In this document: one piece after another, positions 24,733 to 33,810 of the stretch
How the letters are laid out: the number at the start of each line of letters is the position of its first letter
How positions within the stretch are numbered: the first letter of the stretch is position 1
Source of the DNA: Pseudomonadota bacterium
Lineage (GTDB): Bacteria; Myxococcota_A; UBA796; GCA-2862545
Assembly (NCBI GenBank): GCA_023954855.1
Contig: JAGSGY010000010.1
Location: forward strand, 41,566-105,565
Direction of reading: 5' to 3'
Length of the DNA: 64,000 nucleotides
Notes under the pieces: model-generated
The model's database searches: none
The model's input: only the letters and a program-made list of their open reading frames with translations
What the model was told of the DNA's origin: nothing
Translations under genes and position numbers: made by a program

Positions 24733-25362
24733 ATGCGTTCGTTTCTGCTTGCTGCCAGCCTGCTAGCCCTCACTGCCTGCGTCGAAGATGTGGGCGAAGG
24801 AAAGGCCGCGGCGACGGTCGAGGAGGTCCCGGCCGAGGCCGTGCCCGCCGATGCTGCTGCAAAGGGCACCGAGTTGCCCGTGGATGCCAGTCAGGGGTCG
24901 ATTCGCGCTCTTGGCGCCAAGGTAACGGCCACCCACCCGATTGACTTCGGGACCTACTCTGGCGCGGTGACGCTCGACGGCGAGACCCCGACAGCAGTCC
25001 GCTACGAGATTCAGATGGACACGCTCGAGGCGGACCATCCGAAGCTCACCTCGCACCTCAAGGATGCCGACTTCTTCGAGGTCTCAGCGCACCCGACGTC
25101 CACTTTTGTGAGCACGGCCGTGGCCGAGGGCTCGGACGTCGAGGGCGCCACGCACACCGTGACCGGCGACCTCACCATTCGCGGCACGGCTAAGCGCGTC
25201 AGCTTCCCGGCGACGTTTGAGCTTTCGCCCGCCAGTGTGACCGCGAACGCCGAGTTCGTGATCAACCGCCAAGACTTCAAGATCGTCTACGCCGGTCGTG
25301 CGGACGATCTGATTCAGGACAATGTCGCCATCACCGTGAAGCTGGTGGCTCCGCGTAGCTAG
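24733..25362 (+). CDS. YceI-domain lipoprotein
   Basis: 209 residues; ATG at 24733 with AGGAGAG upstream. Lipoprotein signal (LLALTAC, Cys16), a ~35-residue Ala/Glu/Val linker, then a YceI-like lipocalin domain from about residue 50: GSIRALGAKVTATHPIDFG, strand pairs, HLKDADFFEVSAHPTSTF and the final INRQDFKI region. YceI proteins bind isoprenoid or amide lipids in an extended beta-barrel; the role here is not known. The TAG stop shares CTAG (25359-25362) with the convergent kinase gene. Confidence 0.8.
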   Translation: MRSFLLAASLLALTACVEDVGEGKAAATVEEVPAEAVPADAAAKGTELPVDASQGSIRALGAKVTATHPIDFGTYSGAVTLDGETPTAVRYEIQMDTLEADHPKLTSHLKDADFFEVSAHPTSTFVSTAVAEGSDVEGATHTVTGDLTIRGTAKRVSFPATFELSPASVTANAEFVINRQDFKIVYAGRADDLIQDNVAITVKLVAPRS

Positions 25363-27017
25363 TCCGCTTTGGGTGGGCGTTCGGCCAGACCGAGCGCCAC
25401 GCCTAAGGTGCCTGGCAGGTGTTCGACGGAACTCTGCCAGGCGTCGCGGGCGTCCAGCACGCCTTGATGCTGGTCCTGTAGGTCCTTGACCCGTCGGCGA
25501 AGGTCGCGCCGGTCTGCCTCGGTGCGTGCGTTGTCCGTGGCGGGCAAGACCGTAATCAAACGGTCCCAATCGTCGACGATACCGATGGCCGTGTCGAAGT
25601 TCGGCCTCGCCTGCAGGCGGCCAATCTCGCCCTTGATGCGAGTCGGCGAAGCGCCTGCACGCTCCAAGGCGAAGCCGATCGCTGCGGATTCGAGGCGAAC
25701 GCTGTCGACAAACTGCTGCTCGGCGGTGTGCGCATGTCGAGCGGCCGAGCGGGTTTGCGTCGCCGCCAGTCCCAGGATGAGGACGATGCCGAGCAGCGCG
25801 CCGGCGGGAATGGCCAACATGAGGACCGGCAGTGAGCGGCTGCGAGTGGAGGGCGCTTTGTCGATGGGCTCTGCGAGGTTGGGCTCGTCGCTGGCCTCGA
25901 AGGGCGCGGTGGTGTCTTCCTCTACGTAGAGGGTTTGCGGCTTCACGGTCTTGCGCTTGAGGGTCGCGCCGACCGGTGGAGGGAGCGACGGAGGTGGGGG
26001 AGGACGAACGGGCGCCTTAGGCGGTGTGGGTCGTTTCGCTGCCGGAGCAGGTGTTCGCCCCCGTGGCGCGGGCAAGGGGCGGGCTGGGGCTGGAGCAGGG
26101 GTGCCAGGGGCATCGCCGAGCTCAGTGAGGACCAACCCCACGCGATGGTCGCGGTCGAGCATGCGGTTCGGAGGGACATGCTTCTCGGCCCAGCGTCCGA
26201 TTGGCGGGTCTTCACAATGTCGGAGCAACGCATGCGCCTGGTCCTCGACCTCGCGCATAGTGGGACGCTGCTCGGCATCGAGGTGCTGACAGTGCTCGGC
26301 GAGCTCGAGAGCGGCCTTGCGTGTCTCGCTTCGCTCGTAGCGGGGGCTCTTCTCGCGCCAACCGCCAAAGCCCACCGGTCGGTCGCCCGTCAGCAGGCGG
26401 CGCATGAGGGTTCCGAGCGAGTAGACATCTCCCTCGGGGGTCTCGCGGCCCTCAAGGCGCTCTGGAGCCATGTAGCCAGCGGTGCCGGCCATCTCGCCGT
26501 TGATGGTCTTCGCCTCGCGGGCATCGAAGTCGGCGCGTGCGATGCCGAAGTCGAGGATCTTGATGGTCCCCGTCGGCGTCAGCTGGAGGTTCGCCGGCTT
26601 GAGGTCGCGGTGAAGCAGCTTGAGCGGGCGCCCGTCCGGCCCTGCCTGGTTGTAGATCGCATCCAGCGACCGAGCCACCTCGCGGGCGATCTCGAGAACC
26701 ACGCCTACCGGGAGGGGACCGAAGTTCTCGAGCAGCTGCTCGGTCGGGACGCCCGCGACGTACTCCATCACCACGGCCCAGGTGTCGTCCATCCGAGTTG
26801 GCGGATCGACGGCGACGAGCGCTCGATCGCGTGCAAGACCGAGCATGCGAGCCTCGTCGCGAAACCGAGCGAGGATCTTTGGGCGTGCCCGCGACTTCTT
26901 CAGCAGCTTGATCGCGACGTCTTTCTCGAAGCCGTCCTGACCGAGCAGCTTGGCCCGATACACGGTGCCGAAGCCACCGCGCCCGATCACGCCCAGTACA
27001 CGGTAGCTGCGGGTCAG
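25359..27017 (-). CDS. Membrane-anchored Ser/Thr protein kinase, probable CTG start
   Basis: 552 residues if initiated at the CTG at 27017-27015. This start has AGGAGG (27028-27023) five bases upstream and gives TRSYRVLGVIGRGGFG, the normal kinase N-terminus. The next possible start, a GTG at 26990, would remove the first beta strand and has no such site. Kinase motifs: GRGGFG (12-17), VAIK with K37, HRDLKPAN (136-143, D138) and DFG (156-158). A Pro/Ala-rich linker follows, then one membrane helix at ~396-420 and an extracytoplasmic ~130-residue helical domain. It is the second gene of a kinase pair; the upstream kinase's TAG overlaps the ribosome-binding site. Confidence 0.85.
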   Translation of the reverse strand: MTRSYRVLGVIGRGGFGTVYRAKLLGQDGFEKDVAIKLLKKSRARPKILARFRDEARMLGLARDRALVAVDPPTRMDDTWAVVMEYVAGVPTEQLLENFGPLPVGVVLEIAREVARSLDAIYNQAGPDGRPLKLLHRDLKPANLQLTPTGTIKILDFGIARADFDAREAKTINGEMAGTAGYMAPERLEGRETPEGDVYSLGTLMRRLLTGDRPVGFGGWREKSPRYERSETRKAALELAEHCQHLDAEQRPTMREVEDQAHALLRHCEDPPIGRWAEKHVPPNRMLDRDHRVGLVLTELGDAPGTPAPAPARPLPAPRGRTPAPAAKRPTPPKAPVRPPPPPSLPPPVGATLKRKTVKPQTLYVEEDTTAPFEASDEPNLAEPIDKAPSTRSRSLPVLMLAIPAGALLGIVLILGLAATQTRSAARHAHTAEQQFVDSVRLESAAIGFALERAGASPTRIKGEIGRLQARPNFDTAIGIVDDWDRLITVLPATDNARTEADRRDLRRRVKDLQDQHQGVLDARDAWQSSVEHLPGTLGVALGLAERPPKAD

Positions 27018-27022
27018 CTGGG

Positions 27023-27028
27023 CCTCCT
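27023..27028 (-). promoter_or_regulatory. Ribosome-binding site that decides a CTG start
   Basis: On the minus strand AGGAGG occupies 27028-27023 and is followed after CCCAG by CTG. The first two bases of this site belong to the TAG stop of the upstream kinase, so translation is probably coupled. No ATG, GTG or TTG lies at the right distance. Confidence 0.6.
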
Positions 27029-28679
27029 ACTGGGGGGGGGCTTCTGCGAGGCGCAGGCGGATGGCCATGGATGCGGCGGAGCCCTCACTGGCGTCGACCC
27101 ACGTGTCATACGCCGTCATCGCGGACTGCTGCTTCTGCTGCATGATCTCGATCTGTGCGCGCGCCTTCGCCTTGCGACCTTTGTGGGTCGGATCGATCGT
27201 GTGCACGCCAAGCAGAGCCGAGTCCGCGGCCTCGACGAACCGACCCGCCGCTTCGAGCTGGTCTTGGTAGGTCTTGGCCCGCGCGAGAGAGTCGAGGTTG
27301 GACTGCACGATTCCGTGTGCGACGCCGGCGGCGAGGAGCTTCTCGGCCAGCGCATCTTTGTCGCTGTAGACGTGCGCCAGGTAGTCGCGTTCGGTCGATT
27401 GGTACAGGGTCTGGGCAATGCTGACCGACTCGGCACCCAGGTTGAGCCAGATGCCCATGCCTACCACGATGATCGCGCCAGGAATGAGGACGCGTGCCAG
27501 GAAGCCTTCGCCTACCGCGTAGGTCAGGAACAAGCCGACTGCGCGGAGGACCAGGTCCTTGATGCGACCAAAGAGGCTGGGGTCCTCTTCGGCAACGAGG
27601 TTGTCAGGATGCTCGGCGTCACGGACGTGCAGGGTGGTCTGCTCGCCGGTGGCCATCGTGTCTTCGAACCCGGCGCGCAAGCGCTCGGTGGCGGTCTGTG
27701 GACGCTCTGCCTGGGCCGCTACTTGTCCGACCTGCCCGTGCTGGTCGTGTGGCTGGCGGATGGCCGGTTCTTCCTCCATCTCGGTGGAGAAGGTGGTGGT
27801 GTCGACGGAATCCGGCAGCTCGGGCGGGGGCGGTATAGGCCGCGCCGGCCGCACCAGCGGAGCTGTTTCTGGGGGGTCGGCCGGCAGGCGGGGCAAGAGC
27901 TCGCGCAGCGCTTCCGCGAGGGCGTCGACGCTCGCATAGCGGTCGGCGGGGTGGTACCGCGTCGCCTTGCCAATCACGCCCTTCAGCTGCGCCCCGATGT
28001 CCGCCATGATCGAGTCATCTTGCTCGGACGCGAACAGGTCCATGCTCGTGCGCGCGGTGATCATCGTGAACAGGCTGGCGCCCAGGCTATAGACATCGGC
28101 CCGCTCGTCGATGTGCTTGGCGTCCGTTCGCTGCTCGGGCGCCATGAAGCCGAGGGTGCCCATCACCGTGCCGGTGCGGGTCATCTGCCCAGTGGTGTCC
28201 TTGACCTGGGCGATGCCGAAGTCGGTGACCTTGCACACACCCTTGGAGTCTACGAGGACGTTGTGGGGCTTGATGTCGCGGTGGATGATGCCGATGTCGT
28301 GGGCGCACTGAATGCCTGAGCACATGTCGAGCAATACCCGCACAGCGAGCCGCGGAGGGAGCTGTCCATTGTCTTCGAGCCAGTCTTCGAGGGCACCGCC
28401 CCGGATGATCTCCATGACGATGTAGACGGTGTTGCCGTCCTCACCGACGTCGTAGACGCGGACAATGTTCTTGTGCTCGAGGCGAGCCATGGCCTGCGCC
28501 TCGCCAAGGAAGCGCAGTCGGAGCTTGCGCCGCTTGGCGTAGTCCGGATGCAGCGTCTTGACCGCCCGCCAGACCTGAAGCCGGTGATCATAAGCCTCGT
28601 GGACGGTGGCCATGCCACCCTCGCCCAACGGTCTTGTCAGCTGAAACCGTCCGCCACAGAGTAGCTTGGGTGTCTCCAT
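27027..28679 (-). CDS. Membrane-anchored Ser/Thr protein kinase
   Basis: 550 residues from the ATG at 28679; the frame is open upstream, but the kinase domain starts right here (METPKLLCGGRFQL). Motifs: GEGGMA (19-24), AVK with K41, HRDIKPHN (133-140), DFG (153-155), APE at 180-182. A linker rich in Pro and Glu follows, then a hydrophobic region at ~379-415 that probably crosses the membrane, and a C-terminal ~130-residue helical periplasmic domain similar in design to that of the next kinase. The two kinases are adjacent in one operon and may act as a pair. It is divergent from the ferredoxin gene. Confidence 0.9.
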   Translation of the reverse strand: METPKLLCGGRFQLTRPLGEGGMATVHEAYDHRLQVWRAVKTLHPDYAKRRKLRLRFLGEAQAMARLEHKNIVRVYDVGEDGNTVYIVMEIIRGGALEDWLEDNGQLPPRLAVRVLLDMCSGIQCAHDIGIIHRDIKPHNVLVDSKGVCKVTDFGIAQVKDTTGQMTRTGTVMGTLGFMAPEQRTDAKHIDERADVYSLGASLFTMITARTSMDLFASEQDDSIMADIGAQLKGVIGKATRYHPADRYASVDALAEALRELLPRLPADPPETAPLVRPARPIPPPPELPDSVDTTTFSTEMEEEPAIRQPHDQHGQVGQVAAQAERPQTATERLRAGFEDTMATGEQTTLHVRDAEHPDNLVAEEDPSLFGRIKDLVLRAVGLFLTYAVGEGFLARVLIPGAIIVVGMGIWLNLGAESVSIAQTLYQSTERDYLAHVYSDKDALAEKLLAAGVAHGIVQSNLDSLARAKTYQDQLEAAGRFVEAADSALLGVHTIDPTHKGRKAKARAQIEIMQQKQQSAMTAYDTWVDASEGSAASMAIRLRLAEAPPQ

Positions 28680-28811
28680 ATCTCCCCACACGCCGGGCAA
28701 AACTAGCACGTAGTCCGTCGGCTCTGCACCTTTCGATAATACGACGGTGCATCCCGTGTCCGACCGTGTAACAATCGCCGCCAAATTCGAGCTTCTGCTC
28801 CGGAGGATTCC

Positions 28812-29123
28812 ATGGCGTACGTCGTTACTGAGAACTGCAAGAACTGCATGTTCACGGACTGTGTCGAGGTCTGTCCCGTCGACTGCTTCTACGGCGATGA
28901 GACCATGATCTACATCCACCCCGATGAGTGCATCGACTGTGGCGCGTGTGAGCCCGCCTGTCCGGTCGAGGCCATCTTCCCGGCCGAGGATGTCGCTGAA
29001 GACCAAGAGAAGTGGATCGATATCAACGCCGAGAAGTGCGAAGAAGACGGTATCGAGAACATCACCGAAGCGCGCGACCCGCTCGAGGGTGCCGACGAGC
29101 GCAAGACCGCCCTCGGCTTCTAA
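28812..29123 (+). CDS. fdxA: Seven-iron ferredoxin (FdxA type)
   Basis: 103 residues; ATG at 28812 with GGAGG upstream. The cysteine pattern matches Azotobacter FdI-type 7Fe ferredoxins with a shift of one: C9, C17 and C50 for the [3Fe-4S] cluster; C21, C40, C43 and C46 for the [4Fe-4S] cluster; plus the extra C12 and C25. A ~50-residue acidic C-terminal extension is also typical. It is a low-potential electron carrier. It could serve the 2-oxoacid:ferredoxin oxidoreductase encoded at 54-56.8 kb, though the genes are not adjacent. A hairpin terminator follows. Confidence 0.92.
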   Translation: MAYVVTENCKNCMFTDCVEVCPVDCFYGDETMIYIHPDECIDCGACEPACPVEAIFPAEDVAEDQEKWIDINAEKCEEDGIENITEARDPLEGADERKTALGF

Positions 29124-29141
29124 GCTCCGAGATGTCTTCGC

Positions 29142-29170
29142 AGAGCCTGGTCCCGTGGGGGCCGGGCTCT
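29142..29170. terminator. Hairpin terminator between ferredoxin and sulfatase-fold genes
   Basis: A 9-bp stem with one G-T wobble (29142-29150 with 29162-29170), extended inward by G-C pairs, lies between the convergent stops at 29123 and 29178. A TCGTGTCT stretch follows on the plus strand. It probably acts in both directions. Confidence 0.55.
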
Positions 29171-29177
29171 TCGTGTC

Positions 29178-31349
29178 TCAGGGCTCGCCGCCGAGGTAGC
29201 CCATCTCCTCGAGCATGCGAACGTCGTCGGCGCGCAGGCCGGAGCCGACCTGGGGATGACGCTCGGCAAACGCCTTGCGGGCCCTGTGTTGGTCCTCGAG
29301 CCACTTGTCGAGCGCGCGCTCGGCAAACCAAGCTGGCCACTGGCTGGTCTCGGCTTCGCAGAGGTCGTCGTTGAGGTCAAACCACCAGGTGTAGCCGCCC
29401 TCTTGGCGCACGTACTTCATCTGGTTGGCCATCGTGACGGCGTAGATCGGCGCGTCCATGTATCGCCACACGAAGCGCTCGCGTGCGCTGGGCACGAAGG
29501 AGTGCACGACGTCGCCGGTGTACATGGCGGTCTTCAGCGTGCTGCCGTCGGCCTCTTCAAGGGGAGGCACGCCTGCGAGGTCGAGGATGGTGGGGGCCAC
29601 GTCCGCGAGCCCGACGGGGGCGTTGGACCAAGAGGCGGGTAGATCCTTGGCCCAGAAGATGAGGGGGATGTGGATCTGCGACTGGGTCAGGGCGGTGCCG
29701 TGGTCCTTCTCGCCGTGGTCTCCGAACGACTCGCCGTGGTCTGACGTGAAGACGATGAGCGTACGATCGAGCTCCCCGCGTTCTTCGAGCGCATCGCGAA
29801 GGGCGCCCATCTTCGTGTCCAGGTCCAGGATTGCACGATCGTACGAGGTTCGGACGGCCTTCGGAGCGCCCTTGTACGGACCGCGCCTCCACGCGTGAAC
29901 CTCCATCGCGTGCAGATAGGCGAACACGGGTCCCTCGGAGTCATCCCACCAGCTCAGCATCTCGTCGGTGAGTGCTGCGAGACTTGCGTGACCGAGCGCT
30001 CCGCCCTCTCCTGCCCAATGGCGGGGTGCTGTGGCGACGTCAAAGCCCACCTCGAGTCCCGTGAGGGTGGAGCCGAGCGGTGAGGCCGAGAAGTTGCCGG
30101 TGCGCCAGCCTTGCGCCGACAGTGTCGACTGCAGGGTGGGGACGGTGCTCGGAAGTCGATCGGTGTAGCTCCGGGTTCCGACTTGATGTGTGGTTGCCCA
30201 GATGCCGGTCATCAGCGTGGGAATGGCGGGCTTGGTCCAAGCGGCGGTGGACTGGGCCAGGCCGAAGGTGGCGCCCTCGTCGGCGAGCGCGTCGATGTTT
30301 GGCGAGACTCCGGCTCCGTTTCCCCATGCGCCGAGGTGGTCGGCCCGAAGGGTGTCGGCCAAGACCACGATGATGTTCGGGGTGTTCTCGCTTCGCGGGG
30401 GCTGAATCTGGGGGGCTCCGATCAGCAGCACGCCATCGCCCTCGGCCTCAAAGCGAACCCGTCCGCCGGCGACGGGAAGGGCGTGGTGGGACCAGTCTGC
30501 GCCGGGCTCCAGCTCGAGCCTGTCCTCTCCGACCGTCAAGGTCCCGGTGACGTCCCCGAGAGCGGCGACATAGGTCGAGAGTGTGCCGGCGCCGGCGTCG
30601 ACGTCCAGGTCGACGGCCGCGCCGCCGTGGACGAACCAGCCGGGTCGAAGAACTCCGTCCACTTCGAGCGTGCGCTGTCCTGCGACGGTGCCGGCGTAGG
30701 CGGCGGTGGGGCCAAGGATCTCGAGTCGCTTCAGCTTCATGCCCTCGCGTTCTGTGGCGTTGGGCACGCGGAGTTCGAAGCGCTTGAGGGTGCGGTGGGG
30801 ATAGCGATCGTCGTCCCAGTTGCCACCGACCACTTCTGAGAGCGGACCCTCGAGGACGGTGACCTCGTTGGCCTCGGCCCCGTCGAGCTGAAAGGCCATG
30901 GTACGCAGTCCGCGCTGCCGGCGATCGATCTTGGCATCGAAGCTGGCTGTGAGCTCCACATGGACGGTGTTTCCGGGCACGAGCTCGAGGCGAACGGTTG
31001 TGGCATCGCCGAGATCGGCGTTGAGGACGGGACTCTGGAAGCCAACTTCGCCGCCCGAGAACGTGAATTCCTGCCAGGCCGCGAGCTGGGTCTCGTCGAG
31101 GCTGAGCAGCGGCCCGACTTCCGCGCCCGGTGTACCGGTGATCTTGCCGGAGATCTCGGCGAGCCGTTGACTCGGTGCGGGCGGAGCCCAGTTCGGCGGC
31201 TGCGTTGCGGTAGGGGGCCGGTGGGGCTGGAGCTTGTTCGCGCGGCACTGGGGCGTCTTGAAGCGCTGCACCTCGGGCCTGGGGATCAGGGCGGCAATCA
31301 CCAGTGAGGCGACGAGGGCGATGACAATGGCGGCGGTCGGGCGAGACAT
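29178..31349 (-). CDS. Sulfatase-fold (alkaline phosphatase superfamily) membrane-anchored enzyme
   Basis: 723 residues; ATG at 31349. An N-terminal signal or membrane helix (AAIVIALVASLVIAALI) precedes a ~300-residue strand-rich region of unknown function. From ~320 there is a sulfatase/phosphodiesterase domain: NIIVVLADTLRADHLG for metal binding, the nucleophile region AAWTKPAIPTLMTG and SDHGESFGDHGEKDHG for the second metal site. The nucleophile position has Thr rather than the Cys/Ser of the C/S-x-P-x-R sulfatase motif, so true sulfatase activity is doubtful. A phosphotransferase or phosphodiesterase role, as in LTA or phosphoethanolamine transferases, is more likely. It ends convergently with the ferredoxin gene. 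Confidence 0.8.
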   Translation of the reverse strand: MSRPTAAIVIALVASLVIAALIPRPEVQRFKTPQCRANKLQPHRPPTATQPPNWAPPAPSQRLAEISGKITGTPGAEVGPLLSLDETQLAAWQEFTFSGGEVGFQSPVLNADLGDATTVRLELVPGNTVHVELTASFDAKIDRRQRGLRTMAFQLDGAEANEVTVLEGPLSEVVGGNWDDDRYPHRTLKRFELRVPNATEREGMKLKRLEILGPTAAYAGTVAGQRTLEVDGVLRPGWFVHGGAAVDLDVDAGAGTLSTYVAALGDVTGTLTVGEDRLELEPGADWSHHALPVAGGRVRFEAEGDGVLLIGAPQIQPPRSENTPNIIVVLADTLRADHLGAWGNGAGVSPNIDALADEGATFGLAQSTAAWTKPAIPTLMTGIWATTHQVGTRSYTDRLPSTVPTLQSTLSAQGWRTGNFSASPLGSTLTGLEVGFDVATAPRHWAGEGGALGHASLAALTDEMLSWWDDSEGPVFAYLHAMEVHAWRRGPYKGAPKAVRTSYDRAILDLDTKMGALRDALEERGELDRTLIVFTSDHGESFGDHGEKDHGTALTQSQIHIPLIFWAKDLPASWSNAPVGLADVAPTILDLAGVPPLEEADGSTLKTAMYTGDVVHSFVPSARERFVWRYMDAPIYAVTMANQMKYVRQEGGYTWWFDLNDDLCEAETSQWPAWFAERALDKWLEDQHRARKAFAERHPQVGSGLRADDVRMLEEMGYLGGEP

Positions 31350-31452
31350 GCGGCGCGGTAACCTGGCCAGCCGTGTGCTGCGGGGCTAGGTCGGACGACG
31401 CGCGGCACTGTACTGCAACTGAGTGGGTGCCTTGGCGGGGAGAAGGGATTCA

Positions 31453-33807
31453 ATGGCCGATAAGAAGTCCGACGCGAGCAGCCTTCGCGCACTGACCGTC
31501 GCCATGTTCGCGGTGAGCTTCAGCCTAGTGCTGTTCGAGCTCTTGCTCACGCGGTTGTTCGCCGTGGTGATCTTCGCGCAGTTCGCCCATCTCGCGCTCG
31601 CGCTCGCCTTGCTCGGGATCAGCGTCGGTGCGGTGCTTCAGCACGTGCGGCCGAGTCTAGTGCCGGAAGAAGGCCTCGAGCGGCGCCTCGGCTTCTTGCT
31701 CTTGCTTCAGGGTATCGCCACGCTGATCGCGGTGGTGTGCACGGTCGAGTTTCCGATCACCACCCAGTTCGAGACCCCGCCCGTCACGTACCAGGAGCGC
31801 TCCGGCATCGCCGCGGATCTGCTCGACCCCGTCTGGTTTGGCGCACTTCTTCCGATTCTTGCGGTGCCGTTCACGATCGCGGGCCTGGCCTTCGCCGGAA
31901 CCTTTCAGCGCCGCAAGCAGTGGATTGGCCGTCTCTACGGTGCCGACTTGCTCGGTGGTGCCGTCGGCGCGGTCGCGTTCCTTCCCCTGCTGAGCTGGCT
32001 TGCAGGCCCCGACACGGTCTTCGTGATTGTGGCGGTCACCGGCGGCTCCGCCTACCTCTTGCTCCGCGACTCCAGTGATGCTCGCTGGACGCAGGCTGCA
32101 GGCGGCATGGGCGTCATCGCGCTGTTGCTCACGCTCATCGGATTCACGGGCACCGAGGTCCTCCGCGTCAAGTACGCGGCCGGCTACGCGGAAGAGAACG
32201 TCAGCTACGTGCAGTGGACCCCACTCACGCGTCTCGCCATCCATGAAGACGACAAGCGTGGCTCCTACATCCTGCTCGACAACAGCTCTGCCTCGCAGGT
32301 GGTCCGCGACGAGGCCCAGCGCACGCGTCTGACCAAGGAGGAGACCCGCTCGCTGGTCTACCGTCTGCACGAGCCTCCAGGGCACGTCGCGATTCTCGCG
32401 GCCTCGGCGGGTCCCGAGGTGGCGGTGGCGCAGCACTTTGGCTTCGAGAACATCGAGGCCATCGACATCGCCGGCGAGATCTTCGACATCGTCGGGGACC
32501 AGTTCGCCGATGACCCGACCAACCCGTACACGCACGCGGGCACGAAGCGCATCAAGTCCGACGGCCGCGCGGCCATCCTGCACAGCAAGGAGCCGTACGA
32601 CATCATTCAGATGGTGCACGCCAACCTATGGAGCTCGGCGGGCCTTCTCTCCAGTGCGTGGTCACCGTCGCTGCTCGAGACGACGGATGCCTTCCACACC
32701 TACTTGGACAGGCTCAAGCCCGACGGCACGTTGTCGTTTGGACGCGGCTCGTCCACGACCTGGATCATCCGGGCTTCCGCCGAGGCGCTTCGCGAGCGCG
32801 GCGTGAAGAACCCCCGGCTGCACATGGCCTACGTGAAGGGCCGGTCCTCGGTCCTGCTGCTCAAGCCCCGTCCGTGGACGGTGGAGGAGCGCGACCTGTT
32901 GGTCAGCCAGCTCGGGCAGTACCGTCGGGGACAGCCGAACTGGGATCCGCTCAAGATCGACCCGCTCGGCAAGCCGAATCCGCAGGTGCGCCACTGGCTC
33001 ACCCAGGGCGCGGTCATGACCGACGACCGGCCGTACTTCGACACCTGGGACGGCGTGAAGCGCACCCTGACCCAGGCCTTCGACCGCGTTCGTGGCGAAG
33101 AGCAGACCGACGAGCCGATTGCGGTGGTCTACCGCTCGATTGCCATGCAGGCGGCCTTTGTGTTCGCGGCGGGCTTCTTCTTCATCTTGGTGCCGCTGAT
33201 CATGCGCGGTGCGAGCGGCGTGTCGAAGCTCGGCGGTGTGGCGCCAGCTCTGCTCTACATCTGCTGCTTGGGCTACGGCTACCTGGCCCTCGAGACCGTG
33301 CTCATCCATGAGCTCGTGCTCTTCGTCGGGCACCCCACGTACGCGGTGACCGGCGTCATTCTCTCGATGCTGCTGTTCTCGGGTATCGGCTCGGTCATGG
33401 CCGAGAAGGTGCCGGAAGAGAAGCTCGTGGCAACGCTGCGCATGGTGCTGGTCGCCATCGTCGGACTCGGCTTGCTGCAGGGCTACGTGGTTCCTGGCTT
33501 GCTCTACGAGTACGCGCTGGGCCTCGCTCCGCTCGTGCGGTTGCTCGTCGTCGGGGTGCTTCTGGCTCCCCTCGGCTTCGTGATGGGCATGCCCTTCCCG
33601 CTGTCGATGCGCACGCTGCCAGAGTCCTCTACGGGCATCGTGCCGTGGGCCTGGGCGCTGAACGGCTGGATGAGCGTCGCAGCGTCGATGATGACGGTGA
33701 TGATCAGTCGCCTCGAGGGCTACAGCACGGCCTACGCGGTGTCGCTGGCGGCGTATGCGCTGGCCTTTGTCGTCGCGGGTGCCATGAGCAAGGTCGCACC
33801 CAAATAG
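31453..33807 (+). CDS. Polytopic membrane protein with a spermidine-synthase-like domain
   Basis: 784 residues from the ATG at 31453, preceded by a GGAGAAGGG site; an upstream in-frame GTG at 31423 is less likely. About seven membrane helices occupy residues ~20-230. A soluble Rossmann-type region follows (~250-540) that resembles spermidine synthase, with a degenerate cofactor loop (ILAASAGPEVAVA instead of GGGxG) and an acidic strand end (IEAIDIA). A second block of about five helices lies at ~565-780. Such fused proteins are often annotated spermidine synthase-like; polyamine synthesis is not established, and the altered loop argues for caution. It ends 3 bases from the convergent MopE gene. 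Confidence 0.7.
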   Translation: MADKKSDASSLRALTVAMFAVSFSLVLFELLLTRLFAVVIFAQFAHLALALALLGISVGAVLQHVRPSLVPEEGLERRLGFLLLLQGIATLIAVVCTVEFPITTQFETPPVTYQERSGIAADLLDPVWFGALLPILAVPFTIAGLAFAGTFQRRKQWIGRLYGADLLGGAVGAVAFLPLLSWLAGPDTVFVIVAVTGGSAYLLLRDSSDARWTQAAGGMGVIALLLTLIGFTGTEVLRVKYAAGYAEENVSYVQWTPLTRLAIHEDDKRGSYILLDNSSASQVVRDEAQRTRLTKEETRSLVYRLHEPPGHVAILAASAGPEVAVAQHFGFENIEAIDIAGEIFDIVGDQFADDPTNPYTHAGTKRIKSDGRAAILHSKEPYDIIQMVHANLWSSAGLLSSAWSPSLLETTDAFHTYLDRLKPDGTLSFGRGSSTTWIIRASAEALRERGVKNPRLHMAYVKGRSSVLLLKPRPWTVEERDLLVSQLGQYRRGQPNWDPLKIDPLGKPNPQVRHWLTQGAVMTDDRPYFDTWDGVKRTLTQAFDRVRGEEQTDEPIAVVYRSIAMQAAFVFAAGFFFILVPLIMRGASGVSKLGGVAPALLYICCLGYGYLALETVLIHELVLFVGHPTYAVTGVILSMLLFSGIGSVMAEKVPEEKLVATLRMVLVAIVGLGLLQGYVVPGLLYEYALGLAPLVRLLVVGVLLAPLGFVMGMPFPLSMRTLPESSTGIVPWAWALNGWMSVAASMMTVMISRLEGYSTAYAVSLAAYALAFVVAGAMSKVAPK

Positions 33808-33810
33808 GGT

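Noticed and set aside
25935..28319. A 794-codon open frame opposite the two kinase genes
   Set aside because: It runs antisense across both kinase genes and their junction, and its translation has no recognisable domain.
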